Notes: generated by a model from the sequence alone, not told the origin. Shown: positions 47,155-56,694, counted from the stretch's first letter. The stretch is 64,000 nt of DNA from Roseivivax sp. THAF197b (GCF_009363255.1 NZ_CP045318.1:3027501-3091500), one strand, 5' to 3'. Numbers and translations are program-made.

Positions 47155-48543
47155 TCACACCTCGACGATCTTGCCCGGGTTCATCAGGTTCAAGGGATCG
47201 AGCGCACGCTTGATATCGGCCATCACGTCAAGCGCGTCGCCATGTTCTTCGCGCATGTAGCCCATCTTGCCGATGCCGATCCCGTGCTCGCCGGTCACGG
47301 TCCCGCCCAGTTCCAGCGCGATGCGGCTCACGCGGGAGGCCAGGGCCTTGGCCGCGGCGACCTCCTCGGCCACGTCGGGATCGACCAGGATCGACAGGTG
47401 GAAATTCCCGTCCCCCACATGCCCCACCAAGGGCGCGATCAGCCCCGCCTCGGCGATGGCGGACTTGGTGCGCGCGATAGCCTCGGCAAGCGCCGAGATC
47501 GGCACGCAGCTATCGGTCACCACGCCCTTGGCCCCTTGTCGCAAGGCCTGTGCGGCGTAATAGGCGTTGTGCCGCGCCTCCCAGAGCCGGGTACGATCCT
47601 CGGTCCGCGTGGCCCATTTGAATTCGGAGCCGCCATGTTCCGTGGCCAGATCGCGGAATGTCTCGACCTGCTCGGCCACGCCCGCCTCTGAGCCGTGGAA
47701 CTCAAGGAAAAGATGCGGTGTCTCCGGCATGTCGAGATCGGGATTGTAGCGCGCCATGCCGCGCATCTGCACCTCGTCCAGAAGCTCCACCCTGGCCATG
47801 GGCAGGCCCGATTGAATGGCGAGGATCACCGTGTCGACCGCAGAGGCCACATCGGGAAAGGCGCAGGTCGCCGCCGAGATCTGTTCGGGCTGACCGAAAA
47901 GCCGCACGGTGAGCTTCGTGATGATGCCGAGCGTGCCTTCGGAGCCCACGAACAGATGCGTCAGATCGTAGCCCGCCGCGGATTTCCGCGCCCGCGTTCC
48001 GGTCTCGATCACCCGGCCATCGGCGAGCACCACCTCAAGCGCGAGGACATTCTCGCGCATGGTGCCGTAACGCACCGCATTGGTGCCCGAGGCCCGTGTC
48101 GCAGCCATGCCGCCCAGCGTGGCATTTGCGCCCGGATCGACGGTGAACATCAGCCCCGTCGCGCGCAGATCCTCGTTCAGCTGTTTGCGGGTGACGCCCG
48201 GCTGCACGACCGCGTCGAGATCGGCCTCGTGCACCTCGAGCACGCGGTTCATGCGGCTCGTATCGATCGAGATGCCCCCGTGCAGCGGGATGACATGCCC
48301 CTCCAGCGAGGAGCCGATCCCGAAGGGCACGACCGGGCAGCGATGCGCATGGCAGAGCGTCATGATGCGGCTGACTTCCTCGGTCGTCTCGGGGAAGGCC
48401 ACGGCATCGGGGCTGTGCGGTGCGGAATACGCCTCGTCCCGACCATGCAGGTCGCGGATCGACGTGCCGGTTGAAAGCCTGTCGCCCAATTCGGCGCGCA
48501 ACGCCTCGATCACCTCGTGATGCGGCGAACCCTGTCCATCCAT
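47155..48543 (-). CDS. FAD-linked oxidase (D-lactate/glycolate dehydrogenase type)
   Basis: The 462-residue protein has the PCMH-type FAD domain (VVPFGIGSSLEGH, VQPGVTRKQLNEDLR, DPGANATLGGMAATRASGTNAVRYG) and the C-terminal cap with GHVGDGNFH and GTVTGEHGIGIGK. The family includes D-lactate dehydrogenase (cytochrome) and GlcD. No glcE or glcF partner is next to it, so the single-subunit D-lactate type is more likely. It diverges from the 1123-aa HlyD gene. Confidence 0.9.
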   Translation of the reverse strand: MDGQGSPHHEVIEALRAELGDRLSTGTSIRDLHGRDEAYSAPHSPDAVAFPETTEEVSRIMTLCHAHRCPVVPFGIGSSLEGHVIPLHGGISIDTSRMNRVLEVHEADLDAVVQPGVTRKQLNEDLRATGLMFTVDPGANATLGGMAATRASGTNAVRYGTMRENVLALEVVLADGRVIETGTRARKSAAGYDLTHLFVGSEGTLGIITKLTVRLFGQPEQISAATCAFPDVASAVDTVILAIQSGLPMARVELLDEVQMRGMARYNPDLDMPETPHLFLEFHGSEAGVAEQVETFRDLATEHGGSEFKWATRTEDRTRLWEARHNAYYAAQALRQGAKGVVTDSCVPISALAEAIARTKSAIAEAGLIAPLVGHVGDGNFHLSILVDPDVAEEVAAAKALASRVSRIALELGGTVTGEHGIGIGKMGYMREEHGDALDVMADIKRALDPLNLMNPGKIVEV

Positions 48544-48740
48544 ACTGGCTCCTCCTCCTGCCTTCGCAATGTGCCGACAGCTATGAGGCTATGCAACACC
48601 ACGCACCATAGCACGCAGGCCGCGGCGGCGTGTCTTGAGCGCTTGGGGCGCAGGGTCTAATGTTTTGCCAACGGGCGGCCATGGATGCGCAGGCCTGAAA
48701 GGCAGGGCCGCTTCGGTCCTGCGACGCGGAAAGGGCAGAA

Positions 48741-51700
48741 ATGTCGAAAGCGGGTGATCCCTTTGACAAGGTCAGGACTGGCGCCGCCTACAGCCGACCG
48801 CTGCTGCGCGCCGACGTTCAGGTGACCGAGCAGCCCGCGAAATCCGCGCGTCCCTCGGGCAAGACCTACAGGATCAGCGATCCCGAAAGCGGCAAGAGCC
48901 TCGATATCGGTCAGGCCGAATACGACCTCGCGCAACGCGCCGACGGGCGCACCAGTCTTCGCGCGCTCCATGCCGGGCAGACCGCGTTGACGCCCGAGCA
49001 GGTCCTGACCTTCTTTCGGCAGCTGAACGTGCGGGGGCTGCTTGCGCGACTGGACAAGTCCGACCCGCAGGCGATGGACCCGACGCCCGGTTTCGGGCAC
49101 GGCCCGCGCGCCGGTGCCCTGCTGGAGCGCAGGCGCCGCATCGCGACGGAGCGCGCGCCTGCTCGCGACCGGCCCGCACACGACCGGACGGAGCCGAAAG
49201 CCGCAGCCACGACGCCCAAACGGGGCGACGAGCGCGCTCCTGCCAGCGGCAAGGCCACGCGTCGCGACGATGCGGTGGAACCGGTCGAGGCGCAGAAGGA
49301 CGTCGCAAAGAAGGCGGATGCTCCCGCGGAGACCCCAACGCCCAAGGCAGCTTCTGCGCGGGCCCAAAAGGAGAGCCGCGCGCAACAGCCCGAGCCCAAG
49401 GCGGCACCGAAAGCCGGGAGGGCGACGCGGCCCTCGGCCAAAAGCGCCTCTATCGCTTCCTTGGCGGAAAGACGCGCCGCCGAAACAGCACGGTCCAAGC
49501 GCGATGATGACAAGGCCGGGTCACAAAGTGCGAAGGCTGCGCTAGGGGCAAAACCTGCAAAGGCCGAGACCGTCGCGCGGGACACCAAGACCGATGCCGC
49601 ACCCGAGGCTGAACCCGCCGCGCGCCGCGAAAAAGCCCCGTCTCCAAGCCTGCGCCAAAAGGCCCGGGACGACGCGAGCGCCCGCAAGGCGACGGCGCGC
49701 AAGACGGCATCGGAGGCCGACACACCGCCAACGCATGATCCGGTCGCGGATCCGGTCACGCCAGAGCCCGCATCGAATGCCTTCGACGTTGTGACCGCCA
49801 ATCTGACCGCCGCGCCGCCGAAACCCGACGGTGACGGTTTCGGGGATTTTCTGGACCTCGACGAGGACGGCTTCGGCGGGTTCGGCGGCGGTGGCCGTCG
49901 GGGCGGTGGTGCCGGGGCACAGGGCGAACGGTTGCGCGCGCTTCTGGCCGCCCGCAAGGAGGGCGGCGGCGGCATGGCGGGCGGCATAGGTGGAGGCCTC
50001 GGCGGCGGCGGCATGGGCGGCGGTCTTGCCGGTGCCATGGGCGGCGGCCGTGGTGGCGGCATGGGTGGCGGTATGGGCGGTGGCGGTATGCGCATGGACG
50101 CGGCCCCCGCACCGGGCGATCAGGAGGACGGCCCGGCAAGGATGCCGCTCTTCAACCCGTCCGGCCTGCTCAAGCTGCTTTATATCGCGGGCTTTCCGCT
50201 CAAGTACTTCATCTGGGCCATCGTGCCGCTGACCCTTGTCGCGGGTATGATCTGCTTTCAGAACTGGACGGCGCTGGCCGACGATCTGCGCGGCACGCTT
50301 TCGCAGGTCTCGCGCATCTGGCTCGTGGTGATTGCCGCGGGCACGGTGAACCTCGTCTCGCGTCTGGCCCAGGGCGTGGCCATCGTGGCCCATGGCGGAC
50401 GGGTCCGGCAGCTTGGCCTGAAGGCGATGTTCGGCGTTCTACCCCGGTTCTACATCGACCTGACCGGGATCCGGGCGCTTGACCGGCAGGGCCAGCTTTG
50501 GAGCTACGGCGCGCCGCTTCTGGCGCGGCTCGGGGTGTTCGGCATCGGCACGTTCTTCTGGGCCGTCTCGCGCGAGACCGGCACGAACTTTGCCGATATC
50601 AGCCTAATCGCTGCGAATATGGGCCTCATCATGTTCGTCCTCAGCGCCTTCCCGCTTTTCCCGGCTGAAGGCCAGCGTTGGGTCGGCGTCTACATCAACG
50701 AGCCGCAACTCGTGCCCCGCACGCTTCTGGTTCTGCGGCATACCTTCCTCGGCGCGCCCCTGCCGCCGCAGCTCGCAGGTATGAGCACCGCCCCCTATCT
50801 GTGGTTTGGCCTCGCGGTTCTGATCGCTTCCGCCACGGGGCTTCTGACGCTTGCGGGCTACACGCTTCTGGCGCTTGAGCAGGATCTCGGCGGCACCGGG
50901 GTGATCATTTTCCTCGCGCTCGTGGGCGCGTTCCTGTTCTGGCTCATTGGCCTCAAGACGATGATCGGACGCCGCTTCCGCGCGCTGCAAGGGGGCGGTG
51001 GTGCTGCGATCCCGGCCATGGCGGAGACCGCGGAGGTGCAGGCTCATCCGCTTGAGCAGGTCGCAGAACCCGCCGGAGGAGCGGCAGCAAGCGGCGCGGC
51101 CAAGGTGGTCTGGGCGCTGATCGTGACGGGCCTCATCGCAGTGGCCTTCCTGCCCTACAACTATGAGGCGGGCGGCCCGGTGGAAATCCTGCCGGCCGCG
51201 CGGGCCCAGGCCGTCGCGCGGACCGAGGGCGAAGTCATCGAGATGTTCGTGAGCGAAGGCAGTCTCGTGTCCCGCGGTGATGTGCTGGCCCGCCTGTCGA
51301 ACTGGGAGCAGGTCAACGCCCGCAACCTCACGCGGTCGCAATTGCGCGCCGCCGAGGCCGCGCTTGCGCAGCTCGAGGCCGGGGCCAAGACCGAAGAGAT
51401 CGACGTCGCCCGCACGCGGCTCGAAAGCGCGGAAGCCGCCTTGCGCTTTTCCGAATTGGAGCTGGAGCGCAGCCGGGAATTGGTCGCCCGCGGCACGATC
51501 AGCGCCGTGGAGCTGGAAAAGGCCGAAAGCAATTACGATGCCAATCTGAGCCAGGTCGCCACGGCGCGGGCCAACCTCGCGCTGGTGGAAAGCAGCGCCA
51601 CGGAGGAAGAGCTCGATATCGCGCGCGCAAACGTGGAGCGCATGACGCTCGAGCTGGAATACCGCGAGGCGGAGATCGAACGGACCCGGATCGAAGCGCC

Positions 51701-52112
51701 CATGGATGGCCGCGTCGTGACCTCCGATCTCGCGCTGCGTCTGGGCAGTTTCCTGCAGGTGGGCGAAACCCTCATGGAGATCGAGCGCACCGATCAGGTC
51801 AGCGCCGCCATCTCCGTGCCAGAGGCCGACATCAACCTGACCGAGCCGGGCCGGATCGTGCGGATGAAGGTGCGCGGCTATCCCGACGAGACCATCGAGG
51901 GACGGGTGTCGAATATCGCTCCCGCCGCCGAAGATACCGGCTTCGGCCGGACCGTGCGCGTCGAGGCCACATTCGAGAACCCCGATGACTTCCTGCGCTC
52001 CGGCACCACCGGATACGCCAAGATCGAGGCGCAGGAGATGCCCGTCTGGCAGGCCTATCTGCGGTCGATCCGCCGTTTCTTCCAGATCGAATTCTGGTCC
52101 TGGATCCCCTGA
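48741..52112 (+). CDS. PqqD-like / Gly-rich linker / degenerate M50-like / HlyD fusion protein, 1123 aa
   Basis: Residues 20-110 resemble a PqqD peptide-chaperone domain (TYRISDPESGKSLDIGQAEY, LTPEQVLTFFRQLNVRGLL). A 250-residue Ala/Lys/Arg/Glu-rich linker and a Gly-rich stretch (about 365-450) follow. Residues 470-745 form a membrane domain laid out like site-2 proteases, with HGGRVRQLGLKAMFGVLPRFYID after the first motif; but the usual HExxH is SRLAQ (540-544) and the later Asp ligand region reads FPLFPAEG (637-644), so it should not cut proteins. A membrane helix near 790 and a HlyD adaptor domain (GEVIEMFVSEGSLVSRGDVLARLSNW, then a long coiled coil) finish it. It converges with the sulfotransferase operon. 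Likely an export component. The start has AAAGGG upstream. Confidence 0.8.
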   Translation: MSKAGDPFDKVRTGAAYSRPLLRADVQVTEQPAKSARPSGKTYRISDPESGKSLDIGQAEYDLAQRADGRTSLRALHAGQTALTPEQVLTFFRQLNVRGLLARLDKSDPQAMDPTPGFGHGPRAGALLERRRRIATERAPARDRPAHDRTEPKAAATTPKRGDERAPASGKATRRDDAVEPVEAQKDVAKKADAPAETPTPKAASARAQKESRAQQPEPKAAPKAGRATRPSAKSASIASLAERRAAETARSKRDDDKAGSQSAKAALGAKPAKAETVARDTKTDAAPEAEPAARREKAPSPSLRQKARDDASARKATARKTASEADTPPTHDPVADPVTPEPASNAFDVVTANLTAAPPKPDGDGFGDFLDLDEDGFGGFGGGGRRGGGAGAQGERLRALLAARKEGGGGMAGGIGGGLGGGGMGGGLAGAMGGGRGGGMGGGMGGGGMRMDAAPAPGDQEDGPARMPLFNPSGLLKLLYIAGFPLKYFIWAIVPLTLVAGMICFQNWTALADDLRGTLSQVSRIWLVVIAAGTVNLVSRLAQGVAIVAHGGRVRQLGLKAMFGVLPRFYIDLTGIRALDRQGQLWSYGAPLLARLGVFGIGTFFWAVSRETGTNFADISLIAANMGLIMFVLSAFPLFPAEGQRWVGVYINEPQLVPRTLLVLRHTFLGAPLPPQLAGMSTAPYLWFGLAVLIASATGLLTLAGYTLLALEQDLGGTGVIIFLALVGAFLFWLIGLKTMIGRRFRALQGGGGAAIPAMAETAEVQAHPLEQVAEPAGGAAASGAAKVVWALIVTGLIAVAFLPYNYEAGGPVEILPAARAQAVARTEGEVIEMFVSEGSLVSRGDVLARLSNWEQVNARNLTRSQLRAAEAALAQLEAGAKTEEIDVARTRLESAEAALRFSELELERSRELVARGTISAVELEKAESNYDANLSQVATARANLALVESSATEEELDIARANVERMTLELEYREAEIERTRIEAPMDGRVVTSDLALRLGSFLQVGETLMEIERTDQVSAAISVPEADINLTEPGRIVRMKVRGYPDETIEGRVSNIAPAAEDTGFGRTVRVEATFENPDDFLRSGTTGYAKIEAQEMPVWQAYLRSIRRFFQIEFWSWIP

Positions 52113-52151
52113 TCAAGGGTTGAGGTGATCCGGGAACGCGTGACGCCTGCG

Positions 52152-52171
52152 CCTATTCGTATCCGAATAGG
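52152..52171. terminator. Perfect hairpin between convergent genes
   Basis: The stem CCTATTCG / CGAATAGG with a TATC loop spans the stop codon of the sulfotransferase gene, about 40 bases past the stop of the 1123-aa gene. There is no T-run, so it is a weak candidate for a bidirectional transcript end. Confidence 0.35.
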
Positions 52172-53040
52172 TTGGCGTAAAAGCGCAGATCCTCGGTGAC
52201 GTTGCCGGCCACGCCTTCGGGCGCGGGATCGTCGAGGCGCAGGATCTTCGGCCTATAGGGCCGCAGCTCCGGGCTGTTCATGTAGCCCGGATCATTGCCG
52301 AATTTCGCATTGGCCGGGCCTTCCCCCGCAAAGGGCGAGCGTTCGGGCTGTTTCATGGCCGCGATCGCCTTGGCGCTGGTGTCGAGTCCCAGCCATTCCG
52401 CGATCTGCGGCAGGTAGAGATCCGGATCTGCCAGAACATCCTCGCCGCGCATCCGCAGCCATTGCTCTGCCGGGACGCTTTCGAGGAATTCCTTCACGCG
52501 CAGATGCGGCGCCAACCAGAACGTGTCCGGATCGACATCGCTGCGGGGCATGAAGCCGCCCTGCTCCGCGATATAGCGGCGCAACGAGACCATGGATTGG
52601 CAGGTCCCCCAGGGGTGGCGCGTCATGTGGATGAAGCGGGAATCCGGGAAGGCCGCGATGATCCGGTCGAGCGCGCCATCCTCCAGAACGTAGACCGGGC
52701 TCTTGTCGACAAGGCGGCGCGGGGCGGCGAAGGCCGCGAGATCGGCATAGATCTCGCCGGTAGTCGCGCCCGCGTTCGCGTTCAGCCATTCATCGGCGGC
52801 CGCGATATCCTCTTCGGTCTGTCCGCCGATTCCGATCTCGGCCACCGCGCGCAGCAGACCGTGCCGAAACCGCTGCCTGCGGGCATGAAGCGCGGCCAGC
52901 GCCTCCAACGTGTCGGCGGCAAACAGATTGACCTCGGGCAGCGCCATGAGCTCGGGATGGCTGCCGATCACGCCACACATCACGGAGGTGAAGGAACGCG
53001 GCGGAGCGAGGATGAAAACCGGGGAAGGTGTCGTTGTCAT
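52153..53040 (-). CDS. Sulfotransferase 1 of the accessory cluster
   Basis: The 295-residue protein has the PAPS 5'-phosphosulfate loop as ILAPPRSFTSVMCGVIG and the 3'-phosphate region as RFIHMTRHPWGTCQSMVSLRR. RLVDKSP, PERSPFAGEGPANAKFGNDP and the C-terminal FYANLFGYE match the second sulfotransferase at 63015, so the two are paralogues. The ATG at 53040 has GAGG upstream and lies six bases after the propeller stop. It is the last gene of the ten-gene operon. It should move sulfate from PAPS to a hydroxyl or amine; the acceptor is unknown. Confidence 0.88.
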   Translation of the reverse strand: MTTTPSPVFILAPPRSFTSVMCGVIGSHPELMALPEVNLFAADTLEALAALHARRQRFRHGLLRAVAEIGIGGQTEEDIAAADEWLNANAGATTGEIYADLAAFAAPRRLVDKSPVYVLEDGALDRIIAAFPDSRFIHMTRHPWGTCQSMVSLRRYIAEQGGFMPRSDVDPDTFWLAPHLRVKEFLESVPAEQWLRMRGEDVLADPDLYLPQIAEWLGLDTSAKAIAAMKQPERSPFAGEGPANAKFGNDPGYMNSPELRPYRPKILRLDDPAPEGVAGNVTEDLRFYANLFGYE

Positions 53041-53046
53041 CAAGCC

Positions 53047-54417
53047 TCAATCCTTCTTGCCGCCGCCGAGCCAAAGCTCCACCCCGCCGCCGCTGCCGCC
53101 GCGTTTCGCAGCAGGCAGCGCCACGAGGCCATGCGGCGTCGAAATCAGCCCGCGGATGCCGAATTGCGTCTCGCTCCGACCAAGGCCTTCGGTGGTGATT
53201 GTGGCAAAATGCATCCCGTCGGTGGTTTTCCACATCCCGTAATGACCCTGCCATTCCGCCGTCATCTCCCGCAGCCATTCGAGATGCACGGGCGAGACAT
53301 CGGTGCGCGGGCGCACCGGGCGGCCCAGATAGGTCGGCCAGAAGCGCCAGTCGGAGCCTCCCACGAAGAGCGCGCCGTCGTGGACTTCCAGACGCCAGAA
53401 TGCCTGCACGAAGGGATCGTCGAAGCCCGGCCCCATCCCGGTCAGCGGCGTTTTCAGCCCCTGCGCCGTCAGACGGGGTTGCCCCGCGATCAGATCCCAG
53501 CTGTCATCGGGATGCACGCGCAGAAGTTCGGGCGCGAAGGGACCATGCGCATCGAGCCCCTGGCCCGGCTGCCGCTGCACGCCCGTCCCGATATAAAGCG
53601 CGTTGTCGAAGACCTTCATCGCGGTGGGCATCGGATTGGTCATGCCGCGCCACGCGCCCTTGTCGAGGATCTTCACCCAGGCCGGGGCCTCGTCCGACAG
53701 ATCGCCGGAGCGCCAGAGCTGAAAGCCCGAGGTCCGGTTATAGGTCGCGGCGTAGAGGCGTCCGCCGAAGAGGCAGAGCTCATTGATCGAGTCGTTGGCC
53801 GGATCATCGAAACTCGGCGGCGAGATGATCTGCCAGTCTCCGCCCGCGGGATCGCGGGTGCGCAGGACCACGGCCAGATCGGTGATGTTGTCATCCGCCC
53901 AGCCGCGCGCCTTGTTGAGGCCGATGGGCGTCGTGTAGAGCCAGCCCTCATGCGCGAAGAGACAGCGCACAGCCGCGATATCGGCATCTCCCAGCCCCAA
54001 GGCAGGCGGGCCGCAATCCGCAAACGCACTGCCATCCTCGGATCGCAGGATCTGGACCTGTCCCGACATCGAACCGACCGCCGCATAAAGCGCGGGCGCC
54101 GTGTCGCTGGTGCCCTGAAACGGCGCAAAGCCCCGCACGGAGCGGTCGCGCGCCACCCCATCGGGTCCGACCGGGCTGTGATAGGCCGCCTGCCAAGCGC
54201 CCGTGGCCGGATCAAGGCGCATGATCTCCGCACCGAGATCCGCCGGGCCGTCGCTGGCCGCGCCGCGCTGATTGACCGGGCCGCGCCCGCCTCCGACATA
54301 GAGATGGCCCTGCCACCAGGTCGCAGCCTGGCTGATGCGGATCGTCTGGTTGAAGGGTGCAGGCCCCAGCTTCCGGAAATCCGCCGCCGAGGAAATCGTC
54401 GCAAGATCATCGGTCAT
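53047..54417 (-). CDS. Beta-propeller-like protein 1
   Basis: The 456-residue protein is built from about six or seven repeats of the type LYAATYNRTSGFQLWRSGD (short strand, turn, then WxxGD or WxTxDG). Further examples are WWQGHLYVGGGRG, ALYIGTGVQRQPGQG, GALFVGGSDW and MWKTTDGMHF. There is no signal peptide. It is a clear paralogue of 56675-58261: both have the SFDDPAND / GFDDPGNK block and end in GGVELWLGGG / GGLEVWLGRG. I choose ATG 54417 with AGGA upstream; 54480 is an alternative. Propellers usually bind or scaffold; catalytic use is possible. Confidence 0.8.
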   Translation of the reverse strand: MTDDLATISSAADFRKLGPAPFNQTIRISQAATWWQGHLYVGGGRGPVNQRGAASDGPADLGAEIMRLDPATGAWQAAYHSPVGPDGVARDRSVRGFAPFQGTSDTAPALYAAVGSMSGQVQILRSEDGSAFADCGPPALGLGDADIAAVRCLFAHEGWLYTTPIGLNKARGWADDNITDLAVVLRTRDPAGGDWQIISPPSFDDPANDSINELCLFGGRLYAATYNRTSGFQLWRSGDLSDEAPAWVKILDKGAWRGMTNPMPTAMKVFDNALYIGTGVQRQPGQGLDAHGPFAPELLRVHPDDSWDLIAGQPRLTAQGLKTPLTGMGPGFDDPFVQAFWRLEVHDGALFVGGSDWRFWPTYLGRPVRPRTDVSPVHLEWLREMTAEWQGHYGMWKTTDGMHFATITTEGLGRSETQFGIRGLISTPHGLVALPAAKRGGSGGGVELWLGGGKKD

Positions 54418-54539
54418 CGCAGGGTCCTGACGGGGCTGTTGCAGCATCTGCGCGCTCGCGGCGGCGCCGACCACCGGCATGGCCCGAACGGGCCAGGGGC
54501 AGTCTCATGCGCGTCGCGAGCGGCGGGTGTTTTCGCGGA

Positions 54540-54833
54540 TCAGGCGGTGTGGAATTCAGCCTGAAGGAACGCCACCACATCGGCGACGGTCACATCATCG
54601 ACATAAGAGCCTTCCTGGATGAACAGCTTTTCGAAGGGCAGACCCTTGGTGCCGAGCTTCTGTTCGATGGCGACGCAGAACTGCACGACGTCGATCGACT
54701 CGAACTGCAAATCGTCGATCAGGGTCGTTTTCGGTCCGATCTCCTCCTCGAGTTCGAGATCCCAATCCTCGATGGTTTCTTTCAGAACCGTGACGACAGT
54801 GCTCTGAAGGTCTGCGCTGGCTGTGTCAGTCAT
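54540..54833 (-). CDS. Acyl carrier protein
   Basis: The 97-residue acidic helical protein has the phosphopantetheine site F44-E45-S46-I47-D48 in DDLQFESIDVVQFCVAIEQKL, after IGPKTTLIDDL. VTVADVVAFLQAEF closes the last helix. It is not the fatty-acid AcpP, which is elsewhere by rule, but a dedicated carrier for this cluster. No ketosynthase or acyltransferase is adjacent. GGGA lies upstream of the ATG at 54833. Confidence 0.9.
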   Translation of the reverse strand: MTDTASADLQSTVVTVLKETIEDWDLELEEEIGPKTTLIDDLQFESIDVVQFCVAIEQKLGTKGLPFEKLFIQEGSYVDDVTVADVVAFLQAEFHTA

Positions 54834-54863
54834 TTTGAATTCCCTACGTTCCCAAACTCTCAA

Positions 54864-55760
54864 CTACTCAATACGGGTCGCGACCACCTGCAACCAGTTC
54901 CTCGGCACTTCGTCGATCGCGAGGTTCTGAAATGCCCTGTGCACACCGTCCTGCATGCACTGGCTGGCGATGTCGGTCGGATAGCCGCTCATCAGCACCT
55001 CGGCAAGGCCGCCATAGCCGCCGATGGCGGCGAGCCCGTCCTTGGTGATGGGCATGGCACTCTGGCCCGAGCTCTCGATCTCGAAGCCCGCAGCACGGGT
55101 GGCGTCGCACCACCCCTCCTCGCTCAGCCAGTCGGTCTGGCGGAAGGCGCGCGCCACTGTCCCGCGCTTGCGCGGCACGGGCTTTTCACCGGCCGCACGC
55201 CGCGCGGCGTTGATCTCGTTCATGGCGATGACCGCTTCCTTCATCATTTCGGTGAAGACCGCCTCGGTCCCCTCCACGAAGGTACCGGTGTAGAAGACGG
55301 AGTTGAACACGAATGTCCCGCCGGGGCGCAGGACGCGTGCAACTTCGGCCAGAAATGCATCGCGATCGGGCATCATGTGGATCGCGTTGCCGATGATCAC
55401 GAGGTCGATCTCGTCATCGGCGAAGGGCAGCTCCATCGCGGAGGCTTCGCTCAGATAGGCGCCGCCCTGCCCGGCCTCGGCTGCCGCGCGCAACGCCTCG
55501 AGCGAGGGATGGAGCGTGACGCCATCGGCCGAGAGCCCCTTCGTCGCCAGCCCGACCTGAACCGGGTCGAGGTCGATGCCGCAGATCGCCAGTTCCGGCT
55601 TCCGCCCGATCAGGAGCCGCGACAGAAGGCCGGTGCCGCAGGCCAGATCGGCCACACGGGTGATCCCGGACAGATCGAGGCTGCCGACCATCTCGCGATT
55701 GACCGCGATGTAATTCTCATCCTCGGCATAGGTTTCGTAAGACGTATCCCCGGCGATCAT
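54864..55760 (-). CDS. SAM-dependent methyltransferase
   Basis: The 298-residue protein has motif I as VADLACGTGLLSRLL, motif II near AICGIDLD, and motif III IGNAIHMMPDRDAFLAEVARVLRPGG of class I methyltransferases. A long C-terminal part (EKPVPRKRGTVARAFR and EIESSGQSAMPITKDG) should bind the substrate. The ATG at 55760 has GGAG upstream. The gene lies between the PHB-depolymerase-like hydrolase and the ACP, so an ACP-bound acyl group is one possible acceptor. Confidence 0.88.
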   Translation of the reverse strand: MIAGDTSYETYAEDENYIAVNREMVGSLDLSGITRVADLACGTGLLSRLLIGRKPELAICGIDLDPVQVGLATKGLSADGVTLHPSLEALRAAAEAGQGGAYLSEASAMELPFADDEIDLVIIGNAIHMMPDRDAFLAEVARVLRPGGTFVFNSVFYTGTFVEGTEAVFTEMMKEAVIAMNEINAARRAAGEKPVPRKRGTVARAFRQTDWLSEEGWCDATRAAGFEIESSGQSAMPITKDGLAAIGGYGGLAEVLMSGYPTDIASQCMQDGVHRAFQNLAIDEVPRNWLQVVATRIE

Positions 55761-55776
55761 GACAAACTCCAATACT

Positions 55777-56694
55777 TCAAAACGTGCCCGCATGGGGCGT
55801 TAATGTTTCCCGGTCGACGTACCACATGACGGTACGTGCGATGAAATCCTCGAGCGATCCGGGGCGGGGGGATCTTGGCTCGCCATCGAGCAACCGGTGC
55901 CCCCGGCCTTCGACGACCACAAACCACAGATCGGCACCGTCCTCACCGCCGGGCCAGTACCGGAATTCCGCGGGCTGCCCGTCGATGCGCAGCCGCGCGT
56001 CGCGCGGGGGGGCGGAAATCCGGTTGCGGGTCTTCCAGAAGGCCACGGTGTCGTCGATGGACAGAAGACGGCCCTTCACGGTCTTGCCGCCGATATCCAG
56101 CACCTCGCCGCCGCTCCACGGGATGACCGGATCGGCGGCCCCCTGGATCAGCATCATCGGCGTGGGATCGGGCGCGCCTCCGGCGGCCTGGGCGAGCGCC
56201 TCCGGCAGGGCCGAGACGACAGCCACGCTGATCGCGGGCTTGATCCGGGCCTCGATGGCATAGCGCTGGGTCAGCATGCCGCCGTTCGACGAGCCGATCA
56301 GCGCGAGCGGTACCGCGTCTGCGTCGAGCGCATCGCGGCTTTTCGCGTGCAGGGTCTCGATGAAGTCACGATCCGCGGGCCAGCCCGCCTCGAGCGGGGG
56401 CCTGCCATCGGCCCAATGCGTCAGCGCCTGCGGGAAGGTGATGTCGTGGCCGAAGGCGTGGAACGCCTCGCAAAGCCCGGAGCGTTCGGCAAAGGCATAG
56501 GCCGTGCCGTGGCCACCATGAAGCGCAAGGATCAGCGACCGGGCCGGTGGTCCCGCCCGCAATTGCGGCGGCAGGCAGACGAGCCGCTTGCCATGGCGCG
56601 TCTTGATGCGAACGGTCCTCGGACGCGGAAGCCCCTTGCCCTTGGCGCCGCGCGCATTCTCGCCGCCGCGCATCTCAGCCATGCGGGCCAACAT
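55777..56694 (-). CDS. PHB-depolymerase/LpqC-like serine hydrolase
   Basis: The roughly 305-residue protein has the oxyanion loop LALHGGHGTAYAFAERS and the nucleophile S136 in LIGSSNGGMLTQRYA. PMMLIQGAADPVIPWSGG carries the expected acid, and VEGRGHRLLDG the histidine. The family cleaves esters of hydroxyacids and ferulate-type substrates. There is no signal peptide; the N-terminus is basic (GAKGKGLPRPRTVRIKTRHGKR). Starts at 56694, 56682 and 56673 are all possible; the gene overlaps or abuts the second propeller gene either way. Confidence 0.78.
   Translation of the reverse strand: MLARMAEMRGGENARGAKGKGLPRPRTVRIKTRHGKRLVCLPPQLRAGPPARSLILALHGGHGTAYAFAERSGLCEAFHAFGHDITFPQALTHWADGRPPLEAGWPADRDFIETLHAKSRDALDADAVPLALIGSSNGGMLTQRYAIEARIKPAISVAVVSALPEALAQAAGGAPDPTPMMLIQGAADPVIPWSGGEVLDIGGKTVKGRLLSIDDTVAFWKTRNRISAPPRDARLRIDGQPAEFRYWPGGEDGADLWFVVVEGRGHRLLDGEPRSPRPGSLEDFIARTVMWYVDRETLTPHAGTF

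Noticed and set aside
48570..48620. GCTATG...CATAGC dyad between the FAD oxidase and HlyD-fusion genes
   Set aside because: Arms of only six bases at wide spacing; could easily be chance.
49860..50100. Repeated GGCGGC-type DNA as a repeat array
   Set aside because: It encodes the Gly-rich linker of the 1123-aa protein in frame; there are no spaced identical repeats as in CRISPR.
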